In this document: positions 35,479 to 44,736 of the stretch, one piece after another
Numbering within the stretch: the stretch's first letter is position 1
Layout of the letters: every line of letters begins with the position of its first letter
Assembly: GCF_024347375.1 (NCBI RefSeq)
Contig: NZ_AP025470.1
Location: 1,984,001 to 2,048,000 of the forward strand
Reading direction: 5' to 3'
DNA: 64,000 bases
From: Vibrio coralliirubri
GTDB taxonomy: Bacteria > Pseudomonadota > Gammaproteobacteria > Enterobacterales > Vibrionaceae
Translations under genes and position numbers: made by a program
Notes under the pieces: model-generated
Seen by the model: the letters and a program-made list of their open reading frames with translations, nothing else
What the model was told of the DNA's origin: nothing
Databases searched by the model: none

Positions 35479-36489
35479 TTACGGCAGTGCTTGACCACGT
35501 GAGTACACGTATAAGTTGTACCACTCTTCACGAGACAGGTTTATCTGAGTCGCGACTGCCGAAGCTTTGATTCGCTCTAGATTTGTGGTGCCAATTACAG
35601 GTTGGATACGAGCAGGGTGACGAAGCAAAAATGCTAACACAATCGCTTCACTTTCTACGCCATATTGATTCGCTAACTGAGCCACGTAGTGCGCTGTCTT
35701 TTTCACATTCTCATGTTCTGAATACAAACCCTGCTCAGCAAATCGGCCTTGTGCCAAACAGCCCCAAGCTTGCAGTTGGATGTTATTCATTTGGCAATGT
35801 TCTAGCGTGCCTGTGGCGAAGTCTGATTGATGGTGCCCTTGCGAGTTAATCATCACCCCATCGTTCAACCAATCCAACTTGGCTAAGCTCATCTCAACTT
35901 GATTCGCGACAATGGGTTGCCCAAGTGCAGATTGCAGGTACTGAATTTGATGGCTGTTCATGTTCGACACACCAAAATAATCGACCTTACCTTGCGCTTT
36001 TAAGTTCTCTAACGTTCTTGCTAGCTCATCGAGTTCCATCAAAGGGTCAGGGCGATGCAATAACAGCACATCAAGCTTCTCAGTGTTCAAACGCTCGAGA
36101 ATACCGTCTACCGATTGGCCTACCCAATCAGCCGAGAAATCATAACGACCAACATTGCCCTCGCCTTCAAAACGAATCCCACACTTGGATTGAATGAACA
36201 TCTGTTCACGCAGATCAGGCGCTTGTTGTAATGCTTGACCAAAGGCTTGCTCAGCTTTGCTGAAGGTATAGATGTCCGCATGATCGAATAAATTAATACC
36301 CGACTCTAATGCGGAGTCGATTACGTTTCGTGTTTGAGCCACATCCGCACTCGTCACTGGAATATCATTCCAACCACCACCTAACCCCATACAGCCATAG
36401 GCAACTTGCCCAACATTCGGCAGATAATTTGATAATGGGATACGCTTTTTGTCATTCGTTTTATTTGTAGATTCAATGCTGTTCGTCAT
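35479..36489 (-). CDS. Aldo/keto reductase, YdhF-like
   Basis: This cytoplasmic NADPH-dependent oxidoreductase of 336 residues has an (alpha/beta)8 fold. The active-site Asp-Tyr pair is in LFDHADIYTFSKAEQAFG, the Lys in IQSKCGI, and HRPDPLMELDELA plus VDYFGVSN follow, all close to E. coli YdhF. An N-terminal extension of about 20 residues is polar. It is divergent from a LysR regulator at 36622, which likely controls it, and is followed by the GlcG-type gene. Confidence 0.87.
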   Translation of the reverse strand: MTNSIESTNKTNDKKRIPLSNYLPNVGQVAYGCMGLGGGWNDIPVTSADVAQTRNVIDSALESGINLFDHADIYTFSKAEQAFGQALQQAPDLREQMFIQSKCGIRFEGEGNVGRYDFSADWVGQSVDGILERLNTEKLDVLLLHRPDPLMELDELARTLENLKAQGKVDYFGVSNMNSHQIQYLQSALGQPIVANQVEMSLAKLDWLNDGVMINSQGHHQSDFATGTLEHCQMNNIQLQAWGCLAQGRFAEQGLYSEHENVKKTAHYVAQLANQYGVESEAIVLAFLLRHPARIQPVIGTTNLERIKASAVATQINLSREEWYNLYVYSRGQALP

Positions 36490-36535
36490 ATCGATTCTCG
36501 CTTAGAAGATTTGCTGACCAGAAATATGCCTCTAT

Positions 36536-36565
36536 CATATTGTTCTTTTTAAAAAACAGAATATG
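36536..36565. promoter_or_regulatory. Candidate LysR operator in the divergent region
   Basis: A 30-bp near-palindrome with outer arms CATATT / AATATG is centred on TTTTT/AAAAA, between the aldo/keto reductase and LysR genes. This is the expected place for a LysR-type binding site. Confidence 0.5.
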
Positions 36566-36621
36566 CTAGTTACGAAATGATTGTTTGATATGACGAACAA
36601 TAGATTGGTAGGAACGCGCTA

Positions 36622-37506
36622 ATGAACGAACACAAAAGAATAGAACGACTGATCCTGTTTATAGAGCTTGCTCAGCAACTTAACTTTACCAAGGCAGCCG
36701 AAAAGCTCGGTATCTCTAAGAGCTACCTTTCTGAGCAGATCAAACGTTTAGAGAATGATTTACAGTGCCCGCTTTTGGTCAGAACCACGCGCAGTGTTCG
36801 TTTAACCCAAGAAGGCGAACGCGCGTTACAACAAGGCTTAACGATTCGCTCGCAAGTCTTACAGCTTGAACGCAGCGTTTCAGAGCAACACGACATCGTT
36901 AAAGGCCTATTACGCCTCACCGCGCCAAAAATGTTTACTGAGGTATATCTATTCGATATCTGCCAACAATTTAGGCAGCAATACCCAGAAATCCGCTTTG
37001 AGATAAACAGCAGCTACACCAACTTTAACCTCAACCAAGATGATATCGATATCGCGTTTCGTGCCACTAATACGCCACCTGACAACATGGTGGCGAAACA
37101 CTTGATTAGCTATCAGCATGATTTAGTCGCGACTCCCGGTTATCTTAATCAATTTGGTCGCCCTACCAATGTGAGTGACTTAAGTGATCATCAATGCTTA
37201 GCAACGCTGCACCAAACCGAGTGGCCTTTAAAATCGGCAAATATTGATGTGTCCGGCTGGCTTTCAAGTAATGACAACCACTTACTTAAGCAACAAGCTA
37301 TGGCAGGCAGTGGCATCATCCGTATCGCAAGTTACTACGTTGCGAAAGAGGTCGAGCTTGGAGAGTTAGAACAAGTGCTGCCTGATGAATGCCTACAACA
37401 AGGCAACAGTATTTACCTCTTCTATCCTCAAGTTATTTATCCGGCAAAGAAACACCAAGTGTTCGTTAAATTTGTTCAGGCTTACTTTGAAAAATTGAGA
37501 GCTTGA
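36622..37506 (+). CDS. LysR-type transcriptional regulator
   Basis: This 294-residue regulator has the N-terminal LysR winged helix (LILFIELAQQLNFTKAAEKLGISKSYLSEQIKRLE) and the effector domain from about residue 90 (KGLLRLTAPKMFTEVYLFDI). It most likely regulates the divergent aldo/keto reductase operon. The stop codon lies inside a short direct repeat (GAGAGCTTGAAAAC), so the C-terminus borders a repetitive stretch. Confidence 0.88.
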   Translation: MNEHKRIERLILFIELAQQLNFTKAAEKLGISKSYLSEQIKRLENDLQCPLLVRTTRSVRLTQEGERALQQGLTIRSQVLQLERSVSEQHDIVKGLLRLTAPKMFTEVYLFDICQQFRQQYPEIRFEINSSYTNFNLNQDDIDIAFRATNTPPDNMVAKHLISYQHDLVATPGYLNQFGRPTNVSDLSDHQCLATLHQTEWPLKSANIDVSGWLSSNDNHLLKQQAMAGSGIIRIASYYVAKEVELGELEQVLPDECLQQGNSIYLFYPQVIYPAKKHQVFVKFVQAYFEKLRA

Positions 37507-37600
37507 AAACTTAAGAGCTTGATCATTTAAGAACTGAGAGCTTGAAAACCTGAGAGCTGACTAATTTGGCAGTTTAAGAATATCAGAGCTGATCTAACGA
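37497..37600. repeat. Degenerate direct repeats at the end of the LysR gene
   Basis: GAGAGCTTGAAAAC occurs at 37497-37510 and again at 37536-37549, with further partial units (AAGAGCTTGA, GAGAGCTGA, CAGAGCTGATC, TTTAAGAA). The period is about 39 bp. The first unit overlaps the LysR stop codon, so the array looks like decayed duplications of the gene end. The rest of 37600-37879 shows no gene. Confidence 0.6.
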
Positions 37601-37879
37601 ATTGAAAAATGAGAAGCCGAGGAACCGAAAAATTAAATAACACGAAATAAGGTTTAAATAACCCTCTTGATTTATATACCTATATTTAGAATGGGATTAT
37701 CGAACAATAATAAAGCGATTTTGTGAATACTCTCATCGATGATTGTGTTAAATAGAAAGAAATCGTGCATTTGTTCAATAATACAATGAGTTAGCTATGA
37801 ACGATTAACATAACTGATATATGATGCACCGCTTCAGTATGTCACATCATTTTGGCACCAGTTCGATAACAGGATCCTC

Positions 37880-38641
37880 ATGAGCTTTATTATATTATTA
37901 CTTCTTCTGCTATTTGTAGGCTTTACACGTTTACTTCAGTGGCGAAAAACCTCTCTGTTTTTATCTCTTGTTCTTATATCGTCATTTGTGCTGATTGGTT
38001 CAGGTTTAATTCCTCGTTATTTACTGAACGACCTGCAATCCGATTACGAAAATAAGCCTGATATCCAATGGTCTGACAATAACGCCATTGTTCTTCTGGG
38101 AGCGGGAACGCAGTTAATTAAAAGCACGCAAGAGTTTGAGCCAGCCTTTTTCTCTTTTGGCCGAATCAGTGAAACAGCCAGCCAATATAAAGATTGCGCC
38201 AAAACCCAAACCACATGCAAAGTGATCATCAGTGGTGGCGATGCACAAAATAACGGTGTTACCGAAGCAGAAGTTTATCAACAACAATTGCTGAGACTTG
38301 GCGTTTCGATGGGTGACATCATTCAAGAGCCAAATAGCGTCAACACTTGGAAGAATGCACAGCTCACGAGTGACCTAATGAAGCATCATAAATTCGACAA
38401 CATTGTGTTGGTTTCATCTGGCCTACATATTCGTCGTAGCGAGCTCTACTTCAACCACTTCGGCTTGAATGTTATTCCAGTAAGAGCCGACTATATGGCT
38501 GCTCAAATTTCATGGTTGCCATTGTGGTACAACTTTGCGGTCACAGATTTTGCTTTGCATGAGCAGATAGGCTTTGCCCGTTACAACATCTACAACTTTA
38601 TGGGTTGGAACAGCAAACGCGAAAAACCAGGTGATGCTTAA
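37880..38641 (+). CDS. Membrane protein with DUF218 domain (SanA/YdcF/ElyC type)
   Basis: This 253-residue protein has two N-terminal hydrophobic segments (about residues 2-15 and 27-45), then a DUF218 domain: NAIVLLGAG, CKVIISGGDAQNNGVTEAEVYQQQLLRLGV, EPNSVNTWKNAQLTSDLM, and VLVSSGLHIRRSELYFNHFGLNVIPVRADY. Family members affect cell-envelope integrity and vancomycin resistance; the exact reaction is unknown. An AGGA site precedes the ATG. It is monocistronic with a strong terminator. Confidence 0.82.
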   Translation: MSFIILLLLLLFVGFTRLLQWRKTSLFLSLVLISSFVLIGSGLIPRYLLNDLQSDYENKPDIQWSDNNAIVLLGAGTQLIKSTQEFEPAFFSFGRISETASQYKDCAKTQTTCKVIISGGDAQNNGVTEAEVYQQQLLRLGVSMGDIIQEPNSVNTWKNAQLTSDLMKHHKFDNIVLVSSGLHIRRSELYFNHFGLNVIPVRADYMAAQISWLPLWYNFAVTDFALHEQIGFARYNIYNFMGWNSKREKPGDA

Positions 38642-38673
38642 TCTCTTTCAATTAAGTTAACTCGAACAATACA

Positions 38674-38713
38674 AAATGCAGCAGCAATCGAACGGTTGCT
38701 GGCTGCATTTTTT
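38674..38713 (+). terminator. Terminator after the DUF218 gene
   Basis: The long stem AAATGCAGC-AGCAA pairs with TTGCT-G-GCTGCATTT (one bulged base) and ends in TTTTTT. Confidence 0.85.
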
Positions 38714-39119
38714 GATCTTGCTTATCACAACATCCTTTCTTATTTGGCTTACTCAAGTACTTCCCTATCCTTTAAGCAATAAATCTCTCTAATCCATCTT
38801 GCTGGCCTAATTTTTCCAAGCCAACATACCAAATGGCGAGGTATCAAAAACAGAAACGTTCAACAATTAATCACCCATAGATTGGATTGTTGAAACTAAT
38901 TGAAGTCATCAAGATAAGTCTTTATCAAACAACAAGTTGATCAGTACAACCTCCTGATATCTATAAGTATTTATTTTCAATTCATTTCAGTATTTTTGGC
39001 ATTGTTTTATATGACAAAGTACACCCCGCTAGAGCCCCTCGGCTTTAAATAATATCAATAAAATCTAATAACTCGATTCTAATAAAAATAGCCAAATAAT
39101 GGCATTTAGGAACTTATTC
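38714..39119. other. Upstream region of the aerolysin-like gene
   Basis: About 400 bp of AT-rich DNA without a supportable gene. It must contain the toxin promoter. I see no clear operator beyond general AT tracts near 39040-39090. Confidence 0.4.
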
Positions 39120-40592
39120 ATGCTTAACGTCAGAAAAACCGTTCTATTTAGCTCTGCCCTCTGTTTCATCTCTTTTGCCACTCATGCCAAGATATATTCA
39201 GACCAAATCGTATTGGATAGCCTCGGTGAAGATATCTGCCGTTCCGATTATCGTCCGCTCAGTAATACAGAAGCGCAAGAACATAAAACCGCCCTGCTAT
39301 CGCGCATGAATGTGTGGGACATTGCTGGCCTTAAAAATGACTGGGTGATCATGGGGTCTGGCTACCACGGGCTCATCAAACAAGGACAACCCAGCGACAA
39401 TACCTGGTGTTACCCTAACACCCCAGACGCAGGCCTGCCTTACTACGAAGCTCAAGCCATCGAAACGAACAATAACCTTGATGTTCAACGCGCCTTAGTC
39501 AGCGACAACACACACTTTATCAGACCACTGAGTTACTTGGCCCATAACCTGGGTTACGCTTGGGTTGGAGGCGATAGCGCGCGTTATGTCGGCCAAGATA
39601 TGGCAATAAAACCGCTAAACAATGGTTGGGAGATTAAGGGCAATAACAATGGAAGCTGTGCCGGTGATCGCTGTAATGAGAAGACAAGCATCACTGTTGA
39701 TAACTTCGCTTATACACTCGATAACACATCGTTTTTACACGGCTCTATAACAGAGACCAACCAAGAGCTGATTGAAACCGTCTCGGCTTATGCAATCAAT
39801 GATAGCGAACAGCCTAAACAAATCGTCGTTGACCTTCATTTTGAGCAATCCACACAATGGAGTAAAACACAGCGCTTCGACCTTGCTGATTCAGCCGTCA
39901 TTGATGAGACCTTTCATTGGCCACAAGTTGGAAAAACAGAGGTAAGAGTTGCGCTAGAAGAAGGCCAACGTTTCTCCGATACCAACAGTAGCGCTCGTTC
40001 TGAACCAACAGAACTGCAAGCCATCATTACCGTACCAGCGAACTCAGTACTTCCCTTTCAGGTTGAGTTCTTGCGCTCTACCATCACTTACCCATACCGT
40101 ATCAAAACCAACATGAGTTACGACGTGAACTTCACAGGTTTCCTTCGTTATAGCGGCAATGCGCTAAGCTCGCACCCAACAAACCGCCCGACTGTCTCTC
40201 ACACCTTTACCATGGGAACCACCAGCGAAGATCAAGCTAATATCCGCTACCAATGGGATCACCGCTATATTCCTGGAGAGATGAAATGGTGGGATTGGAG
40301 CTGGGCAATCAACACCAATGGCTTGAGTAGCATGCAGTACGCCGCAGGTGCCAGTGTGCGTCCTTTCTACACCTATGTTTCAGGCCAGTTTAGTGCGGAG
40401 TCACAATATTCAGGAATGATCGATATTGGTACCGAGCACTCTATTGATTCATTTAGCGCCATGACACCTTCTGGCGATTACACAACCTACTACGCGGGTG
40501 ACATCGAAGTTCTGACTGACTTCGACCCTGCGGCTCTAGCACAACTGGGTTATAACAGCGCTCAGCTAACGCTTACCCCAATGCAGCAATAA
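39120..40592 (+). CDS. Aerolysin-like pore-forming toxin
   Basis: This secreted beta-pore-forming cytolysin has 490 residues with a signal peptide 1-23 (ending THA). It follows Aeromonas aerolysin closely: SLGEDICRSDYRPL, the cysteine pairs Cys40/Cys97 and Cys180/Cys185, SYLAHNLGYAWVGGDSARYVG, GNNNGSCAGDRC, NFAYTLD, IRYQWDHRYIPGEMKWWDWSW and GQFSAESQYSGMIDIG. Both the small lobe 1 and the large lobe are present. The ATG at 39120 has a TTTAGGA site; one at 39099 has none. The C-terminal activation loop has no Lys or Arg, unlike aerolysin. No secretion genes are nearby; type II secretion is expected. Confidence 0.93.
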   Translation: MLNVRKTVLFSSALCFISFATHAKIYSDQIVLDSLGEDICRSDYRPLSNTEAQEHKTALLSRMNVWDIAGLKNDWVIMGSGYHGLIKQGQPSDNTWCYPNTPDAGLPYYEAQAIETNNNLDVQRALVSDNTHFIRPLSYLAHNLGYAWVGGDSARYVGQDMAIKPLNNGWEIKGNNNGSCAGDRCNEKTSITVDNFAYTLDNTSFLHGSITETNQELIETVSAYAINDSEQPKQIVVDLHFEQSTQWSKTQRFDLADSAVIDETFHWPQVGKTEVRVALEEGQRFSDTNSSARSEPTELQAIITVPANSVLPFQVEFLRSTITYPYRIKTNMSYDVNFTGFLRYSGNALSSHPTNRPTVSHTFTMGTTSEDQANIRYQWDHRYIPGEMKWWDWSWAINTNGLSSMQYAAGASVRPFYTYVSGQFSAESQYSGMIDIGTEHSIDSFSAMTPSGDYTTYYAGDIEVLTDFDPAALAQLGYNSAQLTLTPMQQ

Positions 40593-40619
40593 GCCCATAG
40601 AAAGTATCATCTGTTATTC

Positions 40620-40647
40620 CAAGCCCATTGCGTCTGCTCTGGGCTTG
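40620..40647 (+). terminator. Terminator after the aerolysin-like gene
   Basis: The stem CAAGCCCA / TGGGCTTG with a 12-nt loop lies 28 bp after the stop. Confidence 0.65.
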
Positions 40648-40810
40648 ATTCGTCTTACATTCTCTCAGTCATACATCTGCATTAGTCTCTAAATATTCAC
40701 TTTCTGAATCGTTTTTCACTGACTTAAAAATGAAATCATAACGACACACTAATTTGCGTAACTTAGGGTGCAAATAGGCAATCAGATTACAGTGCCTATC
40801 AGGAGGATGT

Positions 40811-41032
40811 ATGAAACCAAATCGATCTACGGTACTCACTGGACATGTAAAACACTGCCCATGTTGTTCTACCGAACTGGTCATCAAAGACCACATTCAC
40901 GTTTGCCCGCGCAATGAAATTGGCGACTGTTACTTCGATGGCTATGACCAACACGAACAGCGCGCCAATACCGATTTTATCGATCATGCAAGTGCCAATG
41001 ATAGCCTTGTTTACGGCATGTCAGAACATTAG
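40811..41032 (+). CDS. Small zinc-ribbon-like protein, unknown function
   Basis: This 73-residue protein has an excellent AGGAGG ribosome site 5 bp before the ATG. It has HVKHCPCCSTELVIKDHIHVCPRNEIGDCYFDGYD: two Cys knuckles and His residues spaced like a zinc ribbon, followed by an acidic, polar C-terminal half. It has no signal peptide. It lies between the toxin and DUF3299 genes with its own terminator. No function can be assigned. Confidence 0.7.
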   Translation: MKPNRSTVLTGHVKHCPCCSTELVIKDHIHVCPRNEIGDCYFDGYDQHEQRANTDFIDHASANDSLVYGMSEH

Positions 41033-41079
41033 CTAGCGAACGAACGTCAATCAGTCTCAATTCCTGTTCAAATGCAAAC

Positions 41080-41120
41080 AAGCCCTGATGCTCTTTCTAG
41101 TTAAAAGCGCATCAGGGCTT
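41080..41120 (+). terminator. Terminator after the zinc-ribbon gene
   Basis: The 12-bp stem AAGCCCTGATGC and its complement, with a 17-nt loop, is followed by TTCATTTATT. Confidence 0.8.
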
Positions 41121-41363
41121 TTCATTTATTACGCCCTTTTTATTCTTCAATAATCCCTCTTCCTCCCTATCAGAATGCCCATCCACTCTTGGCGCAAAGT
41201 GACCTATCTGTATTTTCAGTGGTTGCTCTTATTCACAGCACGAATCACGGAGAGCAAATCAATAGGATTTGACAAAGCTTCGTTACTTACTATTCGTTTA
41301 GATTGATAGCGAATAGCTGAGACATTGCGAACGACCCTACGACAACGCTGGAGAATCCATCAG
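41121..41363. other. Non-coding region before the DUF3299 gene
   Basis: About 240 bp without a gene; presumed promoter region of the DUF3299 protein. No operator recognised. Confidence 0.35.
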
Positions 41364-42014
41364 ATGCTATTTCGATTTAGTTCACTCTTTACGACTCTGT
41401 TACCAGGTTTACTGCTTAGCTTTAGTGCTATGTCGTCAACTATGGTGATGTGGGAAGACCTGATTCCGCCGCCAACAAAAGAAGTCGCGCTACCCGCGTT
41501 GAATCAAGATCAAGTCTCTAACCTATTTGCCGTTTTGAACTATCAGAAAACGAGCCTCAAGCGCGAGATGAACTCTGAAGAGACACAACAATACGAAGCA
41601 AGCAAGATCGCATTAAGTGAATCAGGTTATGACGCTGATGAACTACTGGCACTGAGAGAAGAAGCACTGGCGGTAGAACACATTCGCTTGACTACAGTCA
41701 ACACCGACCTCGAACTGAACGATGTGACTATTCCGGGCTTTGTTGTTCCGCTTGAAATGGACGGCATGTTAACAACGAAGTTTCTTTTGGTACCCATCGC
41801 AGGCGCGTGTATCCATACCCCGCCGCCACCGGCAAATCAGACCATTATTGTCGATATTGATGAAGGGTTCCCACTTCAAGATCTTTACAAAGTCGTTATG
41901 GTGTCGGGAGATATCGCCACCTTTGAACAAGATCTACCTATCTCATTCATTGATGGCACTGAAGTGATCAGCACGGGTTACTCAATGGCGGCGCATAAAG
42001 TCAATTACCCTTAG
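41364..42014 (+). CDS. Exported DUF3299 domain protein
   Basis: This protein has 216 residues with an N-terminal hydrophobic signal (LFTTLLPGLLLSFSAM). The conserved part is IPGFVVPLEMDGMLTTKFLLVPIAGACIHTPPPPANQTI, the hallmark of DUF3299, a family often seen near lipoprotein-release or metal-related exporters. The ATG at 41364 follows GGAG; an in-frame TTG at 41325 is less likely. It is followed after 67 bp by the amidohydrolase gene on the same strand. Confidence 0.8.
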   Translation: MLFRFSSLFTTLLPGLLLSFSAMSSTMVMWEDLIPPPTKEVALPALNQDQVSNLFAVLNYQKTSLKREMNSEETQQYEASKIALSESGYDADELLALREEALAVEHIRLTTVNTDLELNDVTIPGFVVPLEMDGMLTTKFLLVPIAGACIHTPPPPANQTIIVDIDEGFPLQDLYKVVMVSGDIATFEQDLPISFIDGTEVISTGYSMAAHKVNYP

Positions 42015-42032
42015 TAATTCGCCAACTTGCAG

Positions 42033-42068
42033 TAACGTATTCATTTTCAATAACGTATTTATTTTCAA
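42033..42068 (+). repeat. 18-bp tandem duplication in the amidohydrolase leader
   Basis: TAACGTATTCATTTTCAA is followed directly by TAACGTATTTATTTTCAA (one mismatch), ending 13 bp before the ATG and next to the AGGAAAG ribosome site. Confidence 0.85.
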
Positions 42069-42081
42069 TAGGAAAGCAGTC

Positions 42082-43637
42082 ATGAAATCATCCATTCGCT
42101 CTGTTGCGTTACCCATCGTCTTAATTGCGTCAGCAGCTAATGTTTACGCAGAAAGCTACGATGTAGTCATTCAAGGTGGTCATGTTATCGACCCAGAGAC
42201 AGGTTTGAGTGATGTACGAAATATTGGTATCAACAAAGGCACCATTGAAGCGATCACTAAAGATTCAATCACGGGTAAAACCATCATTGATGCGAACGAT
42301 CACATTGTCTCTCCAGGTTTCATCGACCTCCATCACCATGGTCAAAACATTGCTGGCTATCGTATGCAGGCACAACAAGGTGTGACCACTGCCCTTGAAT
42401 TAGAATCGGGTATTTTGCCTATCGGTGACTGGTACAAAGGACAGGCAGAAAAGAACCTGCCGATTAACTATGGCGCATCAGCAGCGTGGACATTTGCTCG
42501 TATCGCAACGTTCACCGACAGTGAGCCACAAGCTAATTTGCAGTACTTTCAAAGCATGCAAGGGCTCGATAACTGGAAGCAGAAAATCGCAACACCAGAG
42601 CAGCTAGAAAAGGTCATGGCATACGTTGAGCAAGGCTTAGACGAAGGTGCAATCGGGATTGGTATCAATGCGGGTTATGCGCCGGGCTATGGTCAAAAAG
42701 AGTATTATGCCCTTTCTAAACTTGCAGCAGAGCGCGACGTTGCGACTTACACGCACGTTCGTTATGCCAGCATGATGGAACCAGGCAGCAGCTTTGAAGC
42801 TATTCAAGAGTTGATTGCGAACTCTGCACTGACTGGCGCAAAGATGCACATCAACCACATCAACAGTACTTCACTGCGCGATATTGACGCGACATTAGAA
42901 CTGTTCGATGAAGCAACAGAGAATGGTTTCCATGTTACAGCCGGCGCTTACCCATGGGGTGCAGCAAGTACGGTGGTTGGCGCAGCCATGTTTAGCGGGC
43001 CAGAATGGAAAGAACGTTTAGGCTATCAAGAAGAAAGTATCCAAATGGGTACCGAACGCCTGAATAACGAAGACCTTCTTAAAGCACAGAAAGAACAGCC
43101 GGGCTCAATCATTAACTGGCACTTTTTAGATGAAGCGGTACCAAGTGAGTTGTCTGCGCTGGATAAGTCAATCATCCATCCCAATGTATTGATTGAATCA
43201 GACTCGATGCCTTGGATGTTGATCGAAGATGGCAAGGTCAGCTATTACGAAGGTGATGAGTGGCCAATTCCAAGCGAGGCATTTGCACACCCTAGATCGA
43301 GCGGTACGTTCACTAAAATCTTAGGCACGTACGTAAGAGAGCGTGGTTTGCTCTCTATGGAAGAAGCGATTCGCAAAATGAGTTACATGCCTGCTACTGT
43401 GCTTGATGGCTTCGTACCGCAAATGGAGAAAAAGGCCGTATCCAAGTGGGCATGGATGCAGACATCGTTATCTTTGACCCAAAAACGGTCGCGAACGAAG
43501 CAACATACCAAGTACCGGCTGCGATTTCTACAGGGGTTGATACCGTGTTAGTTAACGGTCAGTTTGTAGTTCAAGATGGTGAGCTTGTAACAAGTGCAGC
43601 ACCGGGACAAGCAATACGTCGTGACACTCAGAAGTAA
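42082..43637 (+). pseudogene. Secreted amidohydrolase (D-aminoacylase-like), frameshifted
   Basis: The protein has a signal peptide (to about residue 24, VYA/ES) and a metal-dependent amidohydrolase domain: DVVIQGGHVIDPETG, the metal site FIDLHHHGQN, YTHVRYASM, KMHINHINS and VLIESDSMPW. The first frame ends at 43551 after 489 residues, but from about 43430 its sequence turns into nonsense, while the +1 frame continues the expected end (VGMDADIVIFDPKTV ... VLVNGQFVVQDGEL) to 43637. The switch coincides with an A run of five at 43429-43433; six would restore GRIQVGMDAD. Either a natural frameshift or an assembly error. Likely substrates are N-acyl-D-amino acids. Confidence 0.85.
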
Positions 43638-43709
43638 CGTAATTCGAACGTTAGAGATTAGATAAAAACTCAAAGTTAGATTAAGTCAAAAGTAGATTAA
43701 ATAAAAATA

Positions 43710-43757
43710 AAGCCAGCCCCGTCCAACTTACATCTAGTAACTGGCAAGGGCTGGCTT
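43710..43757. terminator. Terminator between amidohydrolase and AraC genes
   Basis: The 10-bp stem AAGCCAGCCC / GGGCTGGCTT has a 28-nt loop and a TTTTT tail. It sits between convergent genes. Confidence 0.7.
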
Positions 43758-43785
43758 TTTGTTTATCCGTTAAAACATATCGTAA

Positions 43786-44736
43786 TTAGCTGGTTTGCTT
43801 TTGATATTGCGCCGGCGTTTTGCCCAACCACCCTTTGAATGCTCGGTTAAAGTTAGATAAATCGCTATAGCCACATCGCCATGCTGTCTCGAAAGGTGAT
43901 GTGTTGGCTTTAAGCAACCGCTTCGCCACCTGACAACGAGCCTCATCTCGCAAACCACGAAATGTACAACCATGATCAGTGAACTGCCTTTGTAGAGAAC
44001 GCGACGAAGTTCCAATCAATGAGGCAAGCCATTGAATATTAAACCACGGTAGAACCGCGTAGGTTTGTACCAATGCATTAATTACCGTCAACCAATCGCT
44101 GTCTATTGGCTTGTCTACTGGGACAAAATCCGCTGACAACGGCACTTCAATGGCACCAAATGCATGGTCGAAATGGAACGCGTCTAGCTTCGCAGTATTG
44201 GTAACATCTCTCGCCAAGTGGTCAGGAAAACTCATAAACACCGAGTTAGGCTCCCAATGATGACCCAAGAACATGCGACACAGCGAAATAAAGGCAAAGG
44301 TTCGAAACCATTCCGCTTGGTCATAACCGGGTAACGAAGGATGGTATGAGCCTCGGTGACACAAGTACCACTTGCCATCGATTTTATCGACCCAAACCAC
44401 CATGTAGTTGTTTAACGTCGGCATCATTTCAAGCAGATGATGAAGTGCATGTTCTAAGTTTTCACATCCTGAGAACTCAGAAACCAGCTCAGGAGAGATT
44501 TGGTCAAGCGTGATTAACCGCCCCACGTCAAACCCAACATTCTTATTGGTTTGCTTGACCATTGCACCGAGAAAAGCCATCGCTTGGTGAGAAGACAACC
44601 AATACTCTCGGTCTTCAATATCTTCAGGGAAGTCGTATTCAGCCGCAATTTTTCGCCACTCAATCCCCTTTTGTTCAAAGTAAGCTAAAAAGGGAGCAAG
44701 GTTGTTTGAATTACTGATATTAATAGGATTCTGCAT
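43786..44736 (-). CDS. AraC-family regulator (PF12625-type N-terminus)
   Basis: This 316-residue regulator has an N-terminal arabinose-binding-like domain of the large OruR/ArgR-type group (about 10-200) and a C-terminal AraC double helix-turn-helix (about 215-314; NIQWLASLIGTSSRSLQRQF and ETAWRCGYSDLSNFNRAFKGWLGKTPAQY). It is convergent with the amidohydrolase gene. The same architecture recurs in the regulator at 49218. The effector and targets are unknown; either the toxin-region genes or the OMP at 45034 are candidates by location. Confidence 0.88.
   Translation of the reverse strand: MQNPINISNSNNLAPFLAYFEQKGIEWRKIAAEYDFPEDIEDREYWLSSHQAMAFLGAMVKQTNKNVGFDVGRLITLDQISPELVSEFSGCENLEHALHHLLEMMPTLNNYMVVWVDKIDGKWYLCHRGSYHPSLPGYDQAEWFRTFAFISLCRMFLGHHWEPNSVFMSFPDHLARDVTNTAKLDAFHFDHAFGAIEVPLSADFVPVDKPIDSDWLTVINALVQTYAVLPWFNIQWLASLIGTSSRSLQRQFTDHGCTFRGLRDEARCQVAKRLLKANTSPFETAWRCGYSDLSNFNRAFKGWLGKTPAQYQKQTS

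Noticed and set aside
39099..39119. Earlier ATG start for the aerolysin-like gene
   Set aside because: It has no ribosome site and would put seven extra residues before a standard signal peptide; the ATG at 39120 has AGGA at the right distance.
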